From positions 1 to 64,000 of IMG/VR virus record IMGVR_UViG_3300042559_000447: DNA of 64,000 nt; one strand, written 5' to 3'. This stretch comes from a virus. Below the pieces are notes generated by a model. That model was not told the DNA's origin and did no database searches. It saw only the letters and a list, made by a program, of their open reading frames with translations. Below are positions 16,207 to 24,259 of this stretch, one piece after another. How positions within the stretch are numbered: position 1 is the first letter of the stretch; each line of letters starts with the position of its first letter. The position numbers were made by a program, and so were the translations under genes.

Positions 16207-16400
16207 TGCAGAACGCACCTAAAGACCTACTCGATATCATTCATCAACATATCGAATCAGAGAAAAGATTAAATAAAATCATAGAAGAACTACAAAAAAC
16301 AATTGAACAATATGAAAACACTATTGAGCAATGGCAACAGCAACGCCAAGACAAAGAAGAATCACAGACCGACCAGGATTCTGTACCTACATCCATCTAA
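16206..16400 (+). CDS. short coiled-coil protein
   Basis: 64 residues, nearly all charged and glutamine-rich heptads (EKRLNKIIEELQKTIEQYENT), predicted coiled coil. Its start overlaps the upstream stop (TAATG) and its last 89 bp overlap the next gene in another frame. Such a long overlap makes one of the two starts, or this small gene, less certain. Confidence 0.5.
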   Translation: MQNAPKDLLDIIHQHIESEKRLNKIIEELQKTIEQYENTIEQWQQQRQDKEESQTDQDSVPTSI

Positions 16401-17013
16401 TGTAGACGGCAAAGAGATGTGTCCTCATGCGTCCGACGGATGCCGGGCATCATGTCTCAACACTGCCGGTCGTGGGGCATTTAGTAATGTACAACTCGCA
16501 CGTGTCAATCGTACCAAGTTCTATGTCAATCATAGGCTTGAGTTCTACAACCTATTGCACAGCGAGATTTTAAAATTCGCACACTCATCTTCGCAGCCTG
16601 TCGCTATTCGTCTTAACGGTACATCTGATCAGCCTTTTGTTGAGACCTTAGTTGTGGCTCAGATGCGTGAGATACCTAGCAATGTTTTCTTCTACGACTA
16701 TACTAAGAATCCTAAAAAAGCAGGTACTCGTATCCTACCTAGTGGGCATCGTTATACTGTAGCGTATTCGTATTCAGAGAAAGAGGGTTCTGAGACCCAC
16801 GCCAAAAATATACTAGCCGACGGTGGTATTGTTGCAGTCGTATTCGACGAACTACCTGCCACACATTGGGGTTATCCAGTTGTTGATGGCGATGAGCGAG
16901 ACGATCTCATGCTAGACATTATGCCTAATATTGGAGGCACTATACTCGGACTCAAAGCAAAGGGTAAAGCCCGTAAAGATGTATCAGGATTTGTAATTAA
17001 ATTAAAAAGATAA
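16312..17013 (+). CDS. GP88/DUF7227-like phage protein
   Basis: 233 residues from the ATG that begins MKTLLSNGNSNAKTKK; a TTG lies three codons upstream. The N-terminal half has the family signature: ILYLHPSNVDG, CPHASDGCRASCLNTAGRG, then FSNVQLARVNRTKFYV. Clustered cysteines suggest a metal or Fe-S site. The family is widespread in phages of actinobacteria and others; its biochemical role is not known to me. A copy of the dispersed motif is coded as GSET in the C-terminal half. Confidence 0.75.
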   Translation: MKTLLSNGNSNAKTKKNHRPTRILYLHPSNVDGKEMCPHASDGCRASCLNTAGRGAFSNVQLARVNRTKFYVNHRLEFYNLLHSEILKFAHSSSQPVAIRLNGTSDQPFVETLVVAQMREIPSNVFFYDYTKNPKKAGTRILPSGHRYTVAYSYSEKEGSETHAKNILADGGIVAVVFDELPATHWGYPVVDGDERDDLMLDIMPNIGGTILGLKAKGKARKDVSGFVIKLKR

Positions 17014-17017
17014 TACC

Positions 17018-17374
17018 ATGAATCAAAATTTAGATCAAACATTTAACACCCTGTCAGTGGAACTGAACAAGGCAGAGAACTCAATTGCTGATGCGTTGTA
17101 CCTATGCAACAAAATCAGAAGAACTAACTATTTTCAACAGGAAGAACTACCCTCTTTTGAAAGTCAAGAACTCACTAGACAAATGTTCATGCAACTCAGA
17201 GATGATTTGCTAGACACTATCGAACTAGTAGACCCGGCAGGAATTGTAGAAATAAATACAATGATTGACCGTGACAATACTATTAGAATAGATCTTGAGT
17301 GGAGTTTGCTTAGAGAGGAACTTGCTGACAAAATATTAAACACCCTTATCAATTATTACAACCAAACAAAATAA
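17018..17374 (+). CDS. hypothetical helical protein
   Basis: 118 residues, acidic and helical throughout, no cysteine cluster or membrane segment. It lies 4 bp after the GP88-like gene and 4 bp before the DUF932 gene, so all three are probably co-expressed. Function unknown. Confidence 0.6.
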   Translation: MNQNLDQTFNTLSVELNKAENSIADALYLCNKIRRTNYFQQEELPSFESQELTRQMFMQLRDDLLDTIELVDPAGIVEINTMIDRDNTIRIDLEWSLLREELADKILNTLINYYNQTK

Positions 17375-17378
17375 CATC

Positions 17379-18293
17379 ATGACAAATTTAAATTCACAAA
17401 TCGAACAGTTTGAAAAAACTATGGCTCTCCTTATGGAGACAGGTCTTAATTGGGAAATTAAGAAAGAACAATTCACTCACCCTACTGGGTTGATTACTGA
17501 TCACTATGGTATCTTTAGATACGATCATGGTTCTGACACCCCCACATCTTGCCTTGGCTCTGTCAAGGGTAGGTACACAGAGTTATCTAACTTTGATTTA
17601 GCCGAGACTATCGTTAAGGCTACCGATTCAATTGGTATCAGTACCAATAGAGGTGGAGAACTACAAGGCGGTCGCAAGGTATTCCTTCAGGCACAGCTGC
17701 CCGACGAATACATTGGTAAGTCAGGCGTTAAGCGTTGGGTTACTGTACTTAACTCACACGATGGTTCATCTTCTATCTCGTTTGGTTCTAGTAACACAGT
17801 TGTTGTATGTGAGAATACATTCCATGCCGCACACAAAGAGGGTAGCAGGTTCAGACACACAGCCTCATCTAAAGAACGTATCGATCAGGCTATCAAAGAC
17901 TTCCGTCAGACAATCAAAGCCGACGAGCAGATGATGAAAGTATTCCACATCATGTCTGAGCAGAAGCCTACTGAATCACTGGTTACAAAAGTAATCGAGT
18001 CCATGTTTGAGATTGGCTCAGTTAAAGAAAGTGCAGATACCATCTCTACTCGTAAGAAGAATCAAGTACTTCAGTTTGCTGAGGCATACAACATCGAACG
18101 TCAACTTGAGGGCGATACAGTATGGGGATTGTTTAATGCGGTCACACGTTACACTAATCACATGGTCAGTACGTCTGATAGAAATCAGTACCTTATGACA
18201 GGCGGTGGAGCAGACATCAATAACAGCTCATACCAAACTATCTTGGCTTGGTTGGAACAACACACTATGTATAACGATCTTGTAACTATCTAA
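17379..18293 (+). CDS. DUF932 phage/plasmid-like protein
   Basis: 304 residues matching the DUF932 (TIGR03299-type) family found in phages and plasmids. Visible features are LGSVKGRYTELSNFDLAE near residue 50, GGRKVFLQAQLP near 95, and TVVVCENTFHAAHK with SRFRHTASS near 145-165. The role is unproven; links to DNA maintenance or host-range have been suggested for relatives. A hairpin terminator follows. Confidence 0.8.
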   Translation: MTNLNSQIEQFEKTMALLMETGLNWEIKKEQFTHPTGLITDHYGIFRYDHGSDTPTSCLGSVKGRYTELSNFDLAETIVKATDSIGISTNRGGELQGGRKVFLQAQLPDEYIGKSGVKRWVTVLNSHDGSSSISFGSSNTVVVCENTFHAAHKEGSRFRHTASSKERIDQAIKDFRQTIKADEQMMKVFHIMSEQKPTESLVTKVIESMFEIGSVKESADTISTRKKNQVLQFAEAYNIERQLEGDTVWGLFNAVTRYTNHMVSTSDRNQYLMTGGGADINNSSYQTILAWLEQHTMYNDLVTI

Positions 18294-18303
18294 TTAAAAT
18301 TCA

Positions 18304-18322
18304 GGGGGGTTTCTGACCCCCC
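18304..18322 (+). terminator. hairpin terminator
   Basis: GGGGGGT pairs with ACCCCCC around the loop TTCTG. It follows the DUF932 stop by about ten bases. The T-run is weak. The loop and 3-prime arm form TTCTGACCCCCC, a variant of the dispersed motif. Confidence 0.65.
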
Positions 18323-18338
18323 ATTTAAAATTAAAACT

Positions 18339-18968
18339 ATGGCAAATCATTGTTGGAACTACGCAGTATTCACAGGAAGCGAGTCAGCGTTACAAAAACT
18401 TATTGACAACCTCAACAAAGTTAGAGAAGACTTTATCAAAGAACATCGTCCGCTACCGGAACAACAGGCTTGGATATACGGACAGAACGGACACATTGTT
18501 GCGTTAACTGAAGAACCACCTATCGTTGATGGTATCTTTTCAATTGATCCTTATGATGCTTACGGAAGTAAGTGGTATGAGTGTGACTGGGAGGTTGAGG
18601 AGGACGACGGAAAGATAAAGTCAGTTACATTACAAGGTTCAAGTGCATGGAGTCCTGCTCACCCTTTGTTTGAGAAGATATGTATCAACTACGGCTTGAG
18701 TTGTTGGGGTAATTACGATGAGTCAGGCAATGACTTTGCAGGAGACTTTGAGATAACTCCTAATGGAACTACAACACATAACGAAATGACCTATCGTCAG
18801 TACATGGCTACCAATCACCCAGAAGCATTTTGGGAAGACAGAGTTAACGACATAGTTGATGGGGCATACGATTCTTTCGAGGATGTCCTTGCTGACTTTG
18901 AACACGTTGATTGGACACTGACAATGGCAGAGCAATCAGAACTAGAACAATTATTTAATAAAGATTAA
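18339..18968 (+). CDS. Api92/DUF1281-like ferredoxin-fold protein
   Basis: 209 residues starting MANHCWNYAVFTGSE, the opening shared by the Api92-like/DUF1281 group (MANWCxNxxxFxG) found in phages and mobile elements. The C-terminal part is acidic, with WGTPWN-like elements replaced by SSAWSPAHPLFEKIC and SCWGNYDESGNDFAGD. The family is predicted to have a ferredoxin-like fold with unknown activity. It starts a fresh unit after the terminator. Confidence 0.65.
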   Translation: MANHCWNYAVFTGSESALQKLIDNLNKVREDFIKEHRPLPEQQAWIYGQNGHIVALTEEPPIVDGIFSIDPYDAYGSKWYECDWEVEEDDGKIKSVTLQGSSAWSPAHPLFEKICINYGLSCWGNYDESGNDFAGDFEITPNGTTTHNEMTYRQYMATNHPEAFWEDRVNDIVDGAYDSFEDVLADFEHVDWTLTMAEQSELEQLFNKD

Positions 18969-18969
18969 T

Positions 18970-19158
18970 ATGCAACTAAGAGAAGGAACTTTAGAAAACG
19001 CAGCGGCTTGGTTTGAGTCGTTAGGGTATTCGGTAACATTAAATGAAGCTTATGATACAATGTATCTTGAACTTGATGGGTTCTCAGTAGAACTATCTCA
19101 ATCAGAGATTGTATGTAGAGCCAATCAATGGGTACAACATCTTAAAAGAGAGGATTAA
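18970..19158 (+). CDS. hypothetical protein
   Basis: 62 residues, acidic, one small alpha/beta unit. It starts one base after the previous stop and is followed by TAATATG coupling to the next gene. No family recognised. Confidence 0.55.
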   Translation: MQLREGTLENAAAWFESLGYSVTLNEAYDTMYLELDGFSVELSQSEIVCRANQWVQHLKRED

Positions 19159-19159
19159 T

Positions 19160-19411
19160 ATGAATGCAATAGAAACCTGTACTATTTACTACAACGAGGT
19201 TGAATACGATTGCTATACTGTTTTCACCCCTGATGGCAGTGTGTATGGTATGTCACGAGATCCTTACTCTCCATTAGGATTCAACAACTACATCGGAGAA
19301 TCTGATGAGTATCTACACAGACACCATCTTGGCGAGATAGTACGATTAGAAGATTTAGAAGCAGATGTAATCAAAGCAATAACACACAGACTAGAACATG
19401 AGAACAATTAA
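19160..19411 (+). CDS. hypothetical protein
   Basis: 83 residues from the ATG right after the upstream stop (TTAATATG); a longer version from 19109 would overlap the previous gene needlessly. Sequence has a beta N-half (CTIYYNEVEYDCYTVF) and an acidic helical C-half. Function unknown. Confidence 0.6.
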   Translation: MNAIETCTIYYNEVEYDCYTVFTPDGSVYGMSRDPYSPLGFNNYIGESDEYLHRHHLGEIVRLEDLEADVIKAITHRLEHENN

Positions 19412-19646
19412 AATCACAACAACACAACACTACACTAAGACAGCAGTAGTAGAAATTCCATTTCCAGATGATATTCACAATTTGGATGAGGTAGCAGACT
19501 TTCTATATGACAATGAATATTTGTATAGAGATAAATTAGAAAAAGAATTTGCATCAATTCAACCTGAGTTTGATGCAGAACAATCTCGCTACGATGTAAT
19601 TGAAGAAGTAAAACTAACTAGACATTTATGGGGCGGTACACTATAA
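19398..19646 (+). CDS. hypothetical acidic protein
   Basis: 82 residues, acidic, beginning MRTIKITTTQHYTKTAVVEIPF, a beta hairpin, then a helical acidic part. It overlaps the previous gene by 14 bp. No recognisable domain. Confidence 0.6.
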   Translation: MRTIKITTTQHYTKTAVVEIPFPDDIHNLDEVADFLYDNEYLYRDKLEKEFASIQPEFDAEQSRYDVIEEVKLTRHLWGGTL

Positions 19647-19798
19647 AAAGAATAGTCTATGTATCTGAGAATCTCATAAAGTATGGGAAGAAAGAACAAC
19701 TCAGATCTTTCACTTGTGATTGCGGTGAATCGAAGGCTTTAGAAACTAAACGTACCGTGTGGGTACAATGTGCAACTTGTAAAAAACAATACCAATGA
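19628..19798 (+). CDS. small zinc-ribbon protein
   Basis: 56 residues: MGRYTIKRIVYVSENLIKYG, then CDCGESKAL, and CATCKKQYQ at the end. CxC and CxxC spaced by about 20 residues make a zinc-ribbon. It overlaps both neighbours (19 bp before, ATGA after), and is too short for usual gene-length cut-offs. It may bind nucleic acid. Confidence 0.65.
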   Translation: MGRYTIKRIVYVSENLIKYGKKEQLRSFTCDCGESKALETKRTVWVQCATCKKQYQ

Positions 19799-20064
19799 GA
19801 ACTGAAACATTAATCGCCAAAGTAAAAGAAAAGGGATTTGTTTTCCCAACTTGTTTACAATGGACCGGAGCCGACATTGATGCACGACTCCGGGCAATCG
19901 GACAAGGTGACCAAGTCAAATGCATCAGCCTAGAGAATAAGCAAATGCTTCTAGAAGATTTCTTCAACGAGTACGAAGATCAGATTTGTGAGTTCATAAA
20001 TCAGCAACTCGAAGAACATTTAGACAACCTAACAGATTTCAATCCATCAGATAAACCATTTTAA
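19795..20064 (+). CDS. hypothetical protein
   Basis: 89 residues with basic N-terminus (LIAKVKEKGFVFP) and acidic C-terminal helix (FFNEYEDQICEFINQQLEEHLDN). ATG overlaps the upstream TGA. Function unknown. Confidence 0.6.
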   Translation: MRTETLIAKVKEKGFVFPTCLQWTGADIDARLRAIGQGDQVKCISLENKQMLLEDFFNEYEDQICEFINQQLEEHLDNLTDFNPSDKPF

Positions 20065-20065
20065 T

Positions 20066-20380
20066 ATGAAGTACGACATCACCCAACTCAAACGCAACAG
20101 AATCTTAGATGTTGCTCTTAACTATACGAATGTATCAAAAGAAGATTTCTTTCAGCTCAGAAATAAAAAGAAATATGCCGGTATCAGAAATGTGTGTATA
20201 CATTTGATGTATGACAACGGAGTACACTACGAGGAGATTGCCAAGAGTTTGGGGATGTCGATACAAAACGTATACTACCAACTCAGAACCAAAGACAAGT
20301 GGAAACAATTCGAGAAGGATTTGTATGACACCATTGGTCAAGAGATCAAGAATGAAAAATCAGAACTAAGCCTATACTAA
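20066..20380 (+). CDS. helix-turn-helix protein
   Basis: 104 residues. The centre, CIHLMYDNGVHYEEIAKSLGM followed by SIQNVYYQLRTKDKW, has the layout of a helix-turn-helix, with the recognition helix at SIQNVYYQL. It could be a small transcription regulator or a replication-associated DNA binder. Overlap and spacing are tight with both neighbours. Confidence 0.6.
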   Translation: MKYDITQLKRNRILDVALNYTNVSKEDFFQLRNKKKYAGIRNVCIHLMYDNGVHYEEIAKSLGMSIQNVYYQLRTKDKWKQFEKDLYDTIGQEIKNEKSELSLY

Positions 20381-20381
20381 T

Positions 20382-20900
20382 ATGTTATTGATAGATAAAG
20401 ACTTACAAATATTTGAGGGTAAGCAAATCAAAAGACTCAGACCCTTTAAAAGATTAAGATATTTTGTTTACATTTCTGTGACAATAAATATCATACTTAT
20501 TGTAACTTTGTACAAGAGTTGCAATCAACAACCTGTTGTTATGGAGAGAATCATTAGAGATACTGTAATAAAACATCATGACATTACTCTGACAGACTCG
20601 GCTATACTTGATGAGTTAGTTGCACAGAAGTGCGTACTTCCTGCTGTTGCACTGGCTCAATTTAAAATAGAATCATCTCATTTCAAATCTGATATTTGCA
20701 AGGAGAATAAAAACATTGCTGGTATAAAGACCAGTAGATCTAAGTTTGTAGTAGGTACAAACAGAGGACACTGTGTATATAATACATATAGAGATTGTAT
20801 CAAAGATTATGTACGTATACAAAATCGTTATTTAAAATCCATCGAAGGCAAGTATGCTGAAGCCGGTGGATATGTAGAACTAATTAAAAATTTAAGATGA
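20382..20900 (+). CDS. membrane-anchored N-acetylglucosaminidase-like lysin
   Basis: 172 residues. After a basic N-terminus there is one hydrophobic segment (about residues 28-45, FVYISVTINIILIVTLY), then a glucosaminidase/lysozyme-like domain: AVALAQFKIESSHF contains the likely catalytic Glu, followed by NIAGIKTSRSK and CVYNTYRDCIKDYVR, as in the PF01832-type family. It would cut the glycan of peptidoglycan from the periplasmic side. The N-terminal anchor recalls signal-anchor-release endolysins. A second lysin, an amidase, is coded at 52 kb. Confidence 0.7.
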   Translation: MLLIDKDLQIFEGKQIKRLRPFKRLRYFVYISVTINIILIVTLYKSCNQQPVVMERIIRDTVIKHHDITLTDSAILDELVAQKCVLPAVALAQFKIESSHFKSDICKENKNIAGIKTSRSKFVVGTNRGHCVYNTYRDCIKDYVRIQNRYLKSIEGKYAEAGGYVELIKNLR

Positions 20901-21097
20901 GCAAATTGTTTGATTTGTTGTTTTGTTGTTTTCATGGTTTAATGTCTAAGGGGTCTTGTTCTGAGGCCCCCGACGACATTATGATACCAAGAGCAATGAG
21001 AACAACTCACCCAGACGAGCCGGTTGGCTATAATGAATTTCACACTAACTTAAGAGACCAAATTAAAAAACAATATGACACAGAAAGAAGCAATTAG
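20897..21097 (+). CDS. small protein with hydrophobic N-terminus
   Basis: 66 residues; the first 16 are hydrophobic and cysteine-bearing (KLFDLLFCCFHGLMS), the rest is polar. It overlaps the lysin stop, so a lysis-related role is possible but unproven. It holds one copy of the dispersed motif, coded as SEA. The next gene starts 23 bp before its end. Confidence 0.5.
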   Translation: MSKLFDLLFCCFHGLMSKGSCSEAPDDIMIPRAMRTTHPDEPVGYNEFHTNLRDQIKKQYDTERSN

Positions 21098-21326
21098 AAT
21101 AGCCAAGGAGTTTGGCTTTCAAAAGATCACTGTTCTCCCAGAAGAATCTGGGCAGTCAACATTTCATTATTTCGTACTAAAGCTAAAGGAAAAGCAGATT
21201 GAGTTTATGTTACACAACGATTGTTCATTTGATGACTGGGGTATGACAATAGAATTAGGAGATTATATTTACTATGACTATGAGTCTTGTATAAATATTT
21301 TAGTTGCGATTATTAATGGTCAGTAA
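21075..21326 (+). CDS. hypothetical protein
   Basis: 83 residues, alpha/beta, beginning MTQKEAIRIAKEFGFQKI. Overlaps both neighbours. No family recognised. Confidence 0.6.
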   Translation: MTQKEAIRIAKEFGFQKITVLPEESGQSTFHYFVLKLKEKQIEFMLHNDCSFDDWGMTIELGDYIYYDYESCINILVAIINGQ

Positions 21327-21534
21327 AGATATATATCAAAACATTGCAGAGTTAAATGCGTCAGTTAAGTATGACCCGATAACTTTGCTGGGTCTCAGAG
21401 TCGTACCTGCATTTGTAAATGGAGATTTTGTATATCGAATTTATAAAGACGCAGAACACAGAGCTGATCTCAAAACACTTACTGAAGCTAAGGTAACAAT
21501 TGAAGTATTAAAGAATGAGGATAGAAGTTTATAG
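21316..21534 (+). CDS. hypothetical protein
   Basis: 72 residues from the ATG starting MVSKDIYQNIAELNASV; a TTG four codons earlier is less likely. Mixed alpha/beta and basic at the end. It carries a reverse copy of the dispersed motif at 21390-21399. Function unknown. Confidence 0.55.
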   Translation: MVSKDIYQNIAELNASVKYDPITLLGLRVVPAFVNGDFVYRIYKDAEHRADLKTLTEAKVTIEVLKNEDRSL

Positions 21535-21709
21535 AAGTCAGATGCAAACCCCAATGGGAACGTACTATCTAAACCTTACACACCCTGTACCCATGCGGTA
21601 TGTAATGAAAGGAGAAGATGATATTGATACAGACTGGATTGAACAGAGACTGAATTTAATTGACGATGACATTTTAGAATTACAAGAATTAATAGAAGAC
21701 TTACAATAA
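21515..21709 (+). CDS. hypothetical protein
   Basis: 64 residues: a beta-rich start (YRSQMQTPMGTYYLNL) and an acidic coiled-coil end (DDDILELQELIEDLQ). It overlaps the previous gene by 20 bp. Function unknown. Confidence 0.55.
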   Translation: MRIEVYRSQMQTPMGTYYLNLTHPVPMRYVMKGEDDIDTDWIEQRLNLIDDDILELQELIEDLQ

Positions 21710-21713
21710 ACAA

Positions 21714-21944
21714 ATGAAACTATACACAGAAGAACAAGTAAAAACAATGCTAATTAAGATGGATGAATTTACGCTACTGCATATTAACCGTCTTATGGAT
21801 GAATTGACACCCATCGAACTACCAAGTGATGAGGGTGTAGAGGAAATGGGCAAAGATGTAATTGTTTACAACGATACCAAGCGTGGTTGGTTTGTAGAGG
21901 GATTAAGGTTTATGCGTGATAAAATACAAGGAGGTAACAAGTGA
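21714..21944 (+). CDS. hypothetical acidic protein ending GGNK
   Basis: 76 residues, helical and acidic. The last codons (GGNK) are spelled by GGAGGTAACAAGTGA, which is also a strong ribosome-binding site for the next gene. Function unknown. Confidence 0.6.
   Translation: MKLYTEEQVKTMLIKMDEFTLLHINRLMDELTPIELPSDEGVEEMGKDVIVYNDTKRGWFVEGLRFMRDKIQGGNK
21930..21944 (+). promoter_or_regulatory. overlapping Shine-Dalgarno junction
   Basis: GGAGGTAACAAGTGA: Shine-Dalgarno, stop codon and the GTG start of the next gene overlap. One of five near-identical copies. Confidence 0.75.
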
Positions 21945-22315
21945 ATAAAGAATTTATACCCTACAAAGAAGCATTCGAGTTAAAGCAACTTGGATTTGAT
22001 GAACCTTGTTTAAGTTATTATGAAGGAGAGTCATTCTCATATCATTTAGCATCAATAAAAGGAGATGATTACATTATCCCAGCACCACTATTCCAACAAG
22101 TCTTTCGATGGTTTAGAGATAAAAAACTATCAGATATGTGTGTTTGTAGGTATCAAGGTCGAGACGATGGTGGTGTTTATTATTATTACTCTATAACAAA
22201 AGATTTTGGGATTGAAGAAACAAGACACTTCAAAGAAGGGTTTTTTACCTACGAAGAAGCCGAACTTGCTTGTCTTAGAGCAATGATTAAACTAGTTAAA
22301 GGAGGCAACAAATGA
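21941..22315 (+). CDS. hypothetical protein
   Basis: 124 residues from a GTG start preceded by a strong Shine-Dalgarno sequence. Aromatic-rich (SYYEGESFSYHL, GVYYYYSITKDF) and mixed alpha/beta. It ends LVKGGNK, whose codons form the binding site for the next start. Function unknown; its 5-prime and 3-prime junctions match those of other small cassettes in the region. Confidence 0.6.
   Translation: MNKEFIPYKEAFELKQLGFDEPCLSYYEGESFSYHLASIKGDDYIIPAPLFQQVFRWFRDKKLSDMCVCRYQGRDDGGVYYYYSITKDFGIEETRHFKEGFFTYEEAELACLRAMIKLVKGGNK
22301..22315 (+). promoter_or_regulatory. overlapping Shine-Dalgarno junction
   Basis: GGAGGCAACAAATGA joins the end of one gene with the ATG of the next, second of five copies. 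Confidence 0.75.
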
Positions 22316-22548
22316 CACCAAAAGAACAAGCAAAAGAACTAATAAATAAATTTCAAATACAATATGTAAGCCCAATGTATCTATTATCAGCAAAAGCCCA
22401 TTCTAAACAATGTGCATTAATTGCAGTAGATGGGATAATTGATGCACTTTCAGAATATGACAATAGAAATAATACTTATGAACTTCAAAATATGGATAGG
22501 GATTTTAATTATTGGCAACAAGTAAAACAAGAAATAGAAAAACTATGA
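22312..22548 (+). CDS. small protein, paralogue of the gene at 30.1 kb
   Basis: 78 residues. Matches the 80-residue protein at 30086 at both ends: an EKAKELxxx-type start, a central CALIAVD segment, and the shared end VKQEIEKL. The duplicated pair sits in two different accessory clusters. No function known. Confidence 0.65.
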   Translation: MTPKEQAKELINKFQIQYVSPMYLLSAKAHSKQCALIAVDGIIDALSEYDNRNNTYELQNMDRDFNYWQQVKQEIEKL

Positions 22549-22754
22549 CAAATAACAAACAACAAACAACAGTAGATTGGATTGAACAAGAAATGTTGAA
22601 AGGAAATTTAAGCCTGAAAGAAATACTTGAACAAGCCAAAGAAATGGATAAAAAACAAAGTATCAATGACTTTGTTGCGGGGAATAAATTGGACTTTTAC
22701 GATGGTACAGAAAAAGAATGTGCCGAACACTACTACAACGAAACATTTAAATAA
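22545..22754 (+). CDS. hypothetical acidic helical protein
   Basis: 69 residues from the ATG overlapping the upstream TGA; a version starting earlier would run deep into the previous gene. Helical, Gln/Glu/Lys-rich (IEQEMLKGNLSLKEILEQAK). Function unknown. Confidence 0.55.
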   Translation: MTNNKQQTTVDWIEQEMLKGNLSLKEILEQAKEMDKKQSINDFVAGNKLDFYDGTEKECAEHYYNETFK

Positions 22755-22756
22755 AT

Positions 22757-22975
22757 ATGAAATACCCAGAACTATTTTATTACGACGGAAAAAACGTAGA
22801 AGATCTAGCACAGTTCATAGGCTTAGATGAAGATGACTACACAACACAGGAACTTAAAGATGGATTGTTTATGCTATTCTTTGATGGTCTGTATGTAGCA
22901 CCCATGAGTGTGGTAAGATACGACCCAGAGACAGACATGTTAGATTTGTTTGTATATGAGAAAAGCAACAGATGA
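22757..22975 (+). CDS. hypothetical acidic protein
   Basis: 72 residues, acidic (LAQFIGLDEDDYTTQELKDG), with a beta end. It is 2 bp after the previous gene and overlaps the next (ATGA). Function unknown. Confidence 0.55.
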   Translation: MKYPELFYYDGKNVEDLAQFIGLDEDDYTTQELKDGLFMLFFDGLYVAPMSVVRYDPETDMLDLFVYEKSNR

Positions 22976-23256
22976 AAAAGATATTTAACTACATTAAGAT
23001 GATTCCACATAACCATGTGGATTGGGTTCCTTTTGAACCAAAACCCATGCCTTACTTTACTTTAGATGTAGACGCAAGAGATGACTGGTATGCAAGACAA
23101 CACACAGAACATTGTAAAAAACTAACTCTCAAAAAGCCTCTTAGGGCCAAGATAGATAGAACAATTTGGTTTTTGGTTTATTCGTCGTTTATGTTAGGTA
23201 TTATGTTTCTCACAGAATATCTATTTGAAATGCTGTACAAATATTATCATCCATGA
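22972..23256 (+). CDS. small membrane protein
   Basis: 94 residues with a polar N-terminal 60, then one or two membrane-spanning stretches near the end (IWFLVYSSFMLGIMFLTEYLF). It overlaps the recombinase gene by 4 bp. Function unknown. Confidence 0.6.
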   Translation: MKKIFNYIKMIPHNHVDWVPFEPKPMPYFTLDVDARDDWYARQHTEHCKKLTLKKPLRAKIDRTIWFLVYSSFMLGIMFLTEYLFEMLYKYYHP

Positions 23257-23945
23257 AAAGAGCAGCGATTTACACAAGGGTATCTCACACTAACCAGGTG
23301 GAGGACGGATCATCTATAGAGAATCAAACAGAAAAGTTAAATGCTTTCTGTAAGGTAAAGAACTATAAAATAGTTGCAGACCTGAGCGATGCCGGTATCT
23401 CTGGTAGAAAGTTTGAAACTCGCCAAAACTTCATGAAGATGATGGATATGGCGAAGAATAAACAGATAGACGCTGTAGTTGTTTACTCTCTATCTCGTTT
23501 TGGTAGAAACTTAAAGGATACACTTAAGTGGATTGAATATCTAGAGAAGCTAGGGGTATCGTTCTACACACAAGACTTTCAGGTAGACACCACAACATCT
23601 CATGGTAAACTGATGCTTCAAATGATAGCAGCCTTTGCAGAGTTTGAGTCTAATCAGAGATCTGAACTTATTACATCTGTAATGTCTCATCTTAAGAAGA
23701 ACAAGAAAGTGTACTGTGGTCCTACTCCATTAGGCTTTGATAAAGTTGGAGATGATTTGGTTCCGAACCCCCAGGAACTTTTGATAGTCAGAAGGATTTA
23801 CCGGATGCGAGAAGAAGGCGATCATCTTGAGGTTATAGCCAATACTCTTAATGATGAAGGCTTAATTGGTAAAAAGGGTGGGCGGTTTCAGAAGATGACA
23901 ATATCAAAAATATTAAACAACAGCATTTATAATGAATACAGATAA
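23253..23945 (+). CDS. serine recombinase (truncated large type)
   Basis: 230 residues. The resolvase domain is intact: AAIYTRVSHTNQ with catalytic Ser11, then YSLSRFGRNLKDTLKWIEYL near residue 78, and GKLMLQMIAAFAEFESNQRSE near 120. After it comes the start of the recombinase domain (PLGFDKVGDDL, and a helix-turn-helix-like LEVIANTLNDEGLIGKKGG), but the zinc ribbon and coiled coil of phage integrases are missing. It may invert or resolve DNA rather than integrate. No matching inverted repeats were seen nearby. Confidence 0.85.
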   Translation: MKRAAIYTRVSHTNQVEDGSSIENQTEKLNAFCKVKNYKIVADLSDAGISGRKFETRQNFMKMMDMAKNKQIDAVVVYSLSRFGRNLKDTLKWIEYLEKLGVSFYTQDFQVDTTTSHGKLMLQMIAAFAEFESNQRSELITSVMSHLKKNKKVYCGPTPLGFDKVGDDLVPNPQELLIVRRIYRMREEGDHLEVIANTLNDEGLIGKKGGRFQKMTISKILNNSIYNEYR

Positions 23946-24259
23946 TGGAAGAGTTAGTAATGCACCTAGCAAGAATCATCTACAGGTTAAATGGTCTTTC
24001 ACAAGAAGATAAAGATAAAATTATTGAACTTGTAGAGGAAACTAAAAAGAAAAGTAGTAAATTTGTCCCCCCTACAATAGAGGAGGTAACACAATATCTT
24101 AAATCAGAAAACTATTCAAGCCCATATAAATATGCAGAGCAGTTTGTATCTTTCTATGGAGCGAAGGGTTGGATGATAGGGAAAAACAAAATGAAAAATT
24201 GGAAATTAGCAACTAAACAATGGAAAGAATGGGAGAAGAAAACAAAAGTATTGGTTTAA
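23945..24259 (+). CDS. replication-associated DNA-binding-like protein
   Basis: 104 residues. The C-terminal 50, PTIEEVTQYLKSENYSS then FYGAKGWMIGKNKMKNWK, is a segment often seen at the ends of replication proteins in Bacteroidota phages and conjugative elements. It precedes the DnaA domain IV gene and overlaps it by 40 bp, consistent with a replication start role. This is inferred. Confidence 0.55.
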   Translation: MEELVMHLARIIYRLNGLSQEDKDKIIELVEETKKKSSKFVPPTIEEVTQYLKSENYSSPYKYAEQFVSFYGAKGWMIGKNKMKNWKLATKQWKEWEKKTKVLV

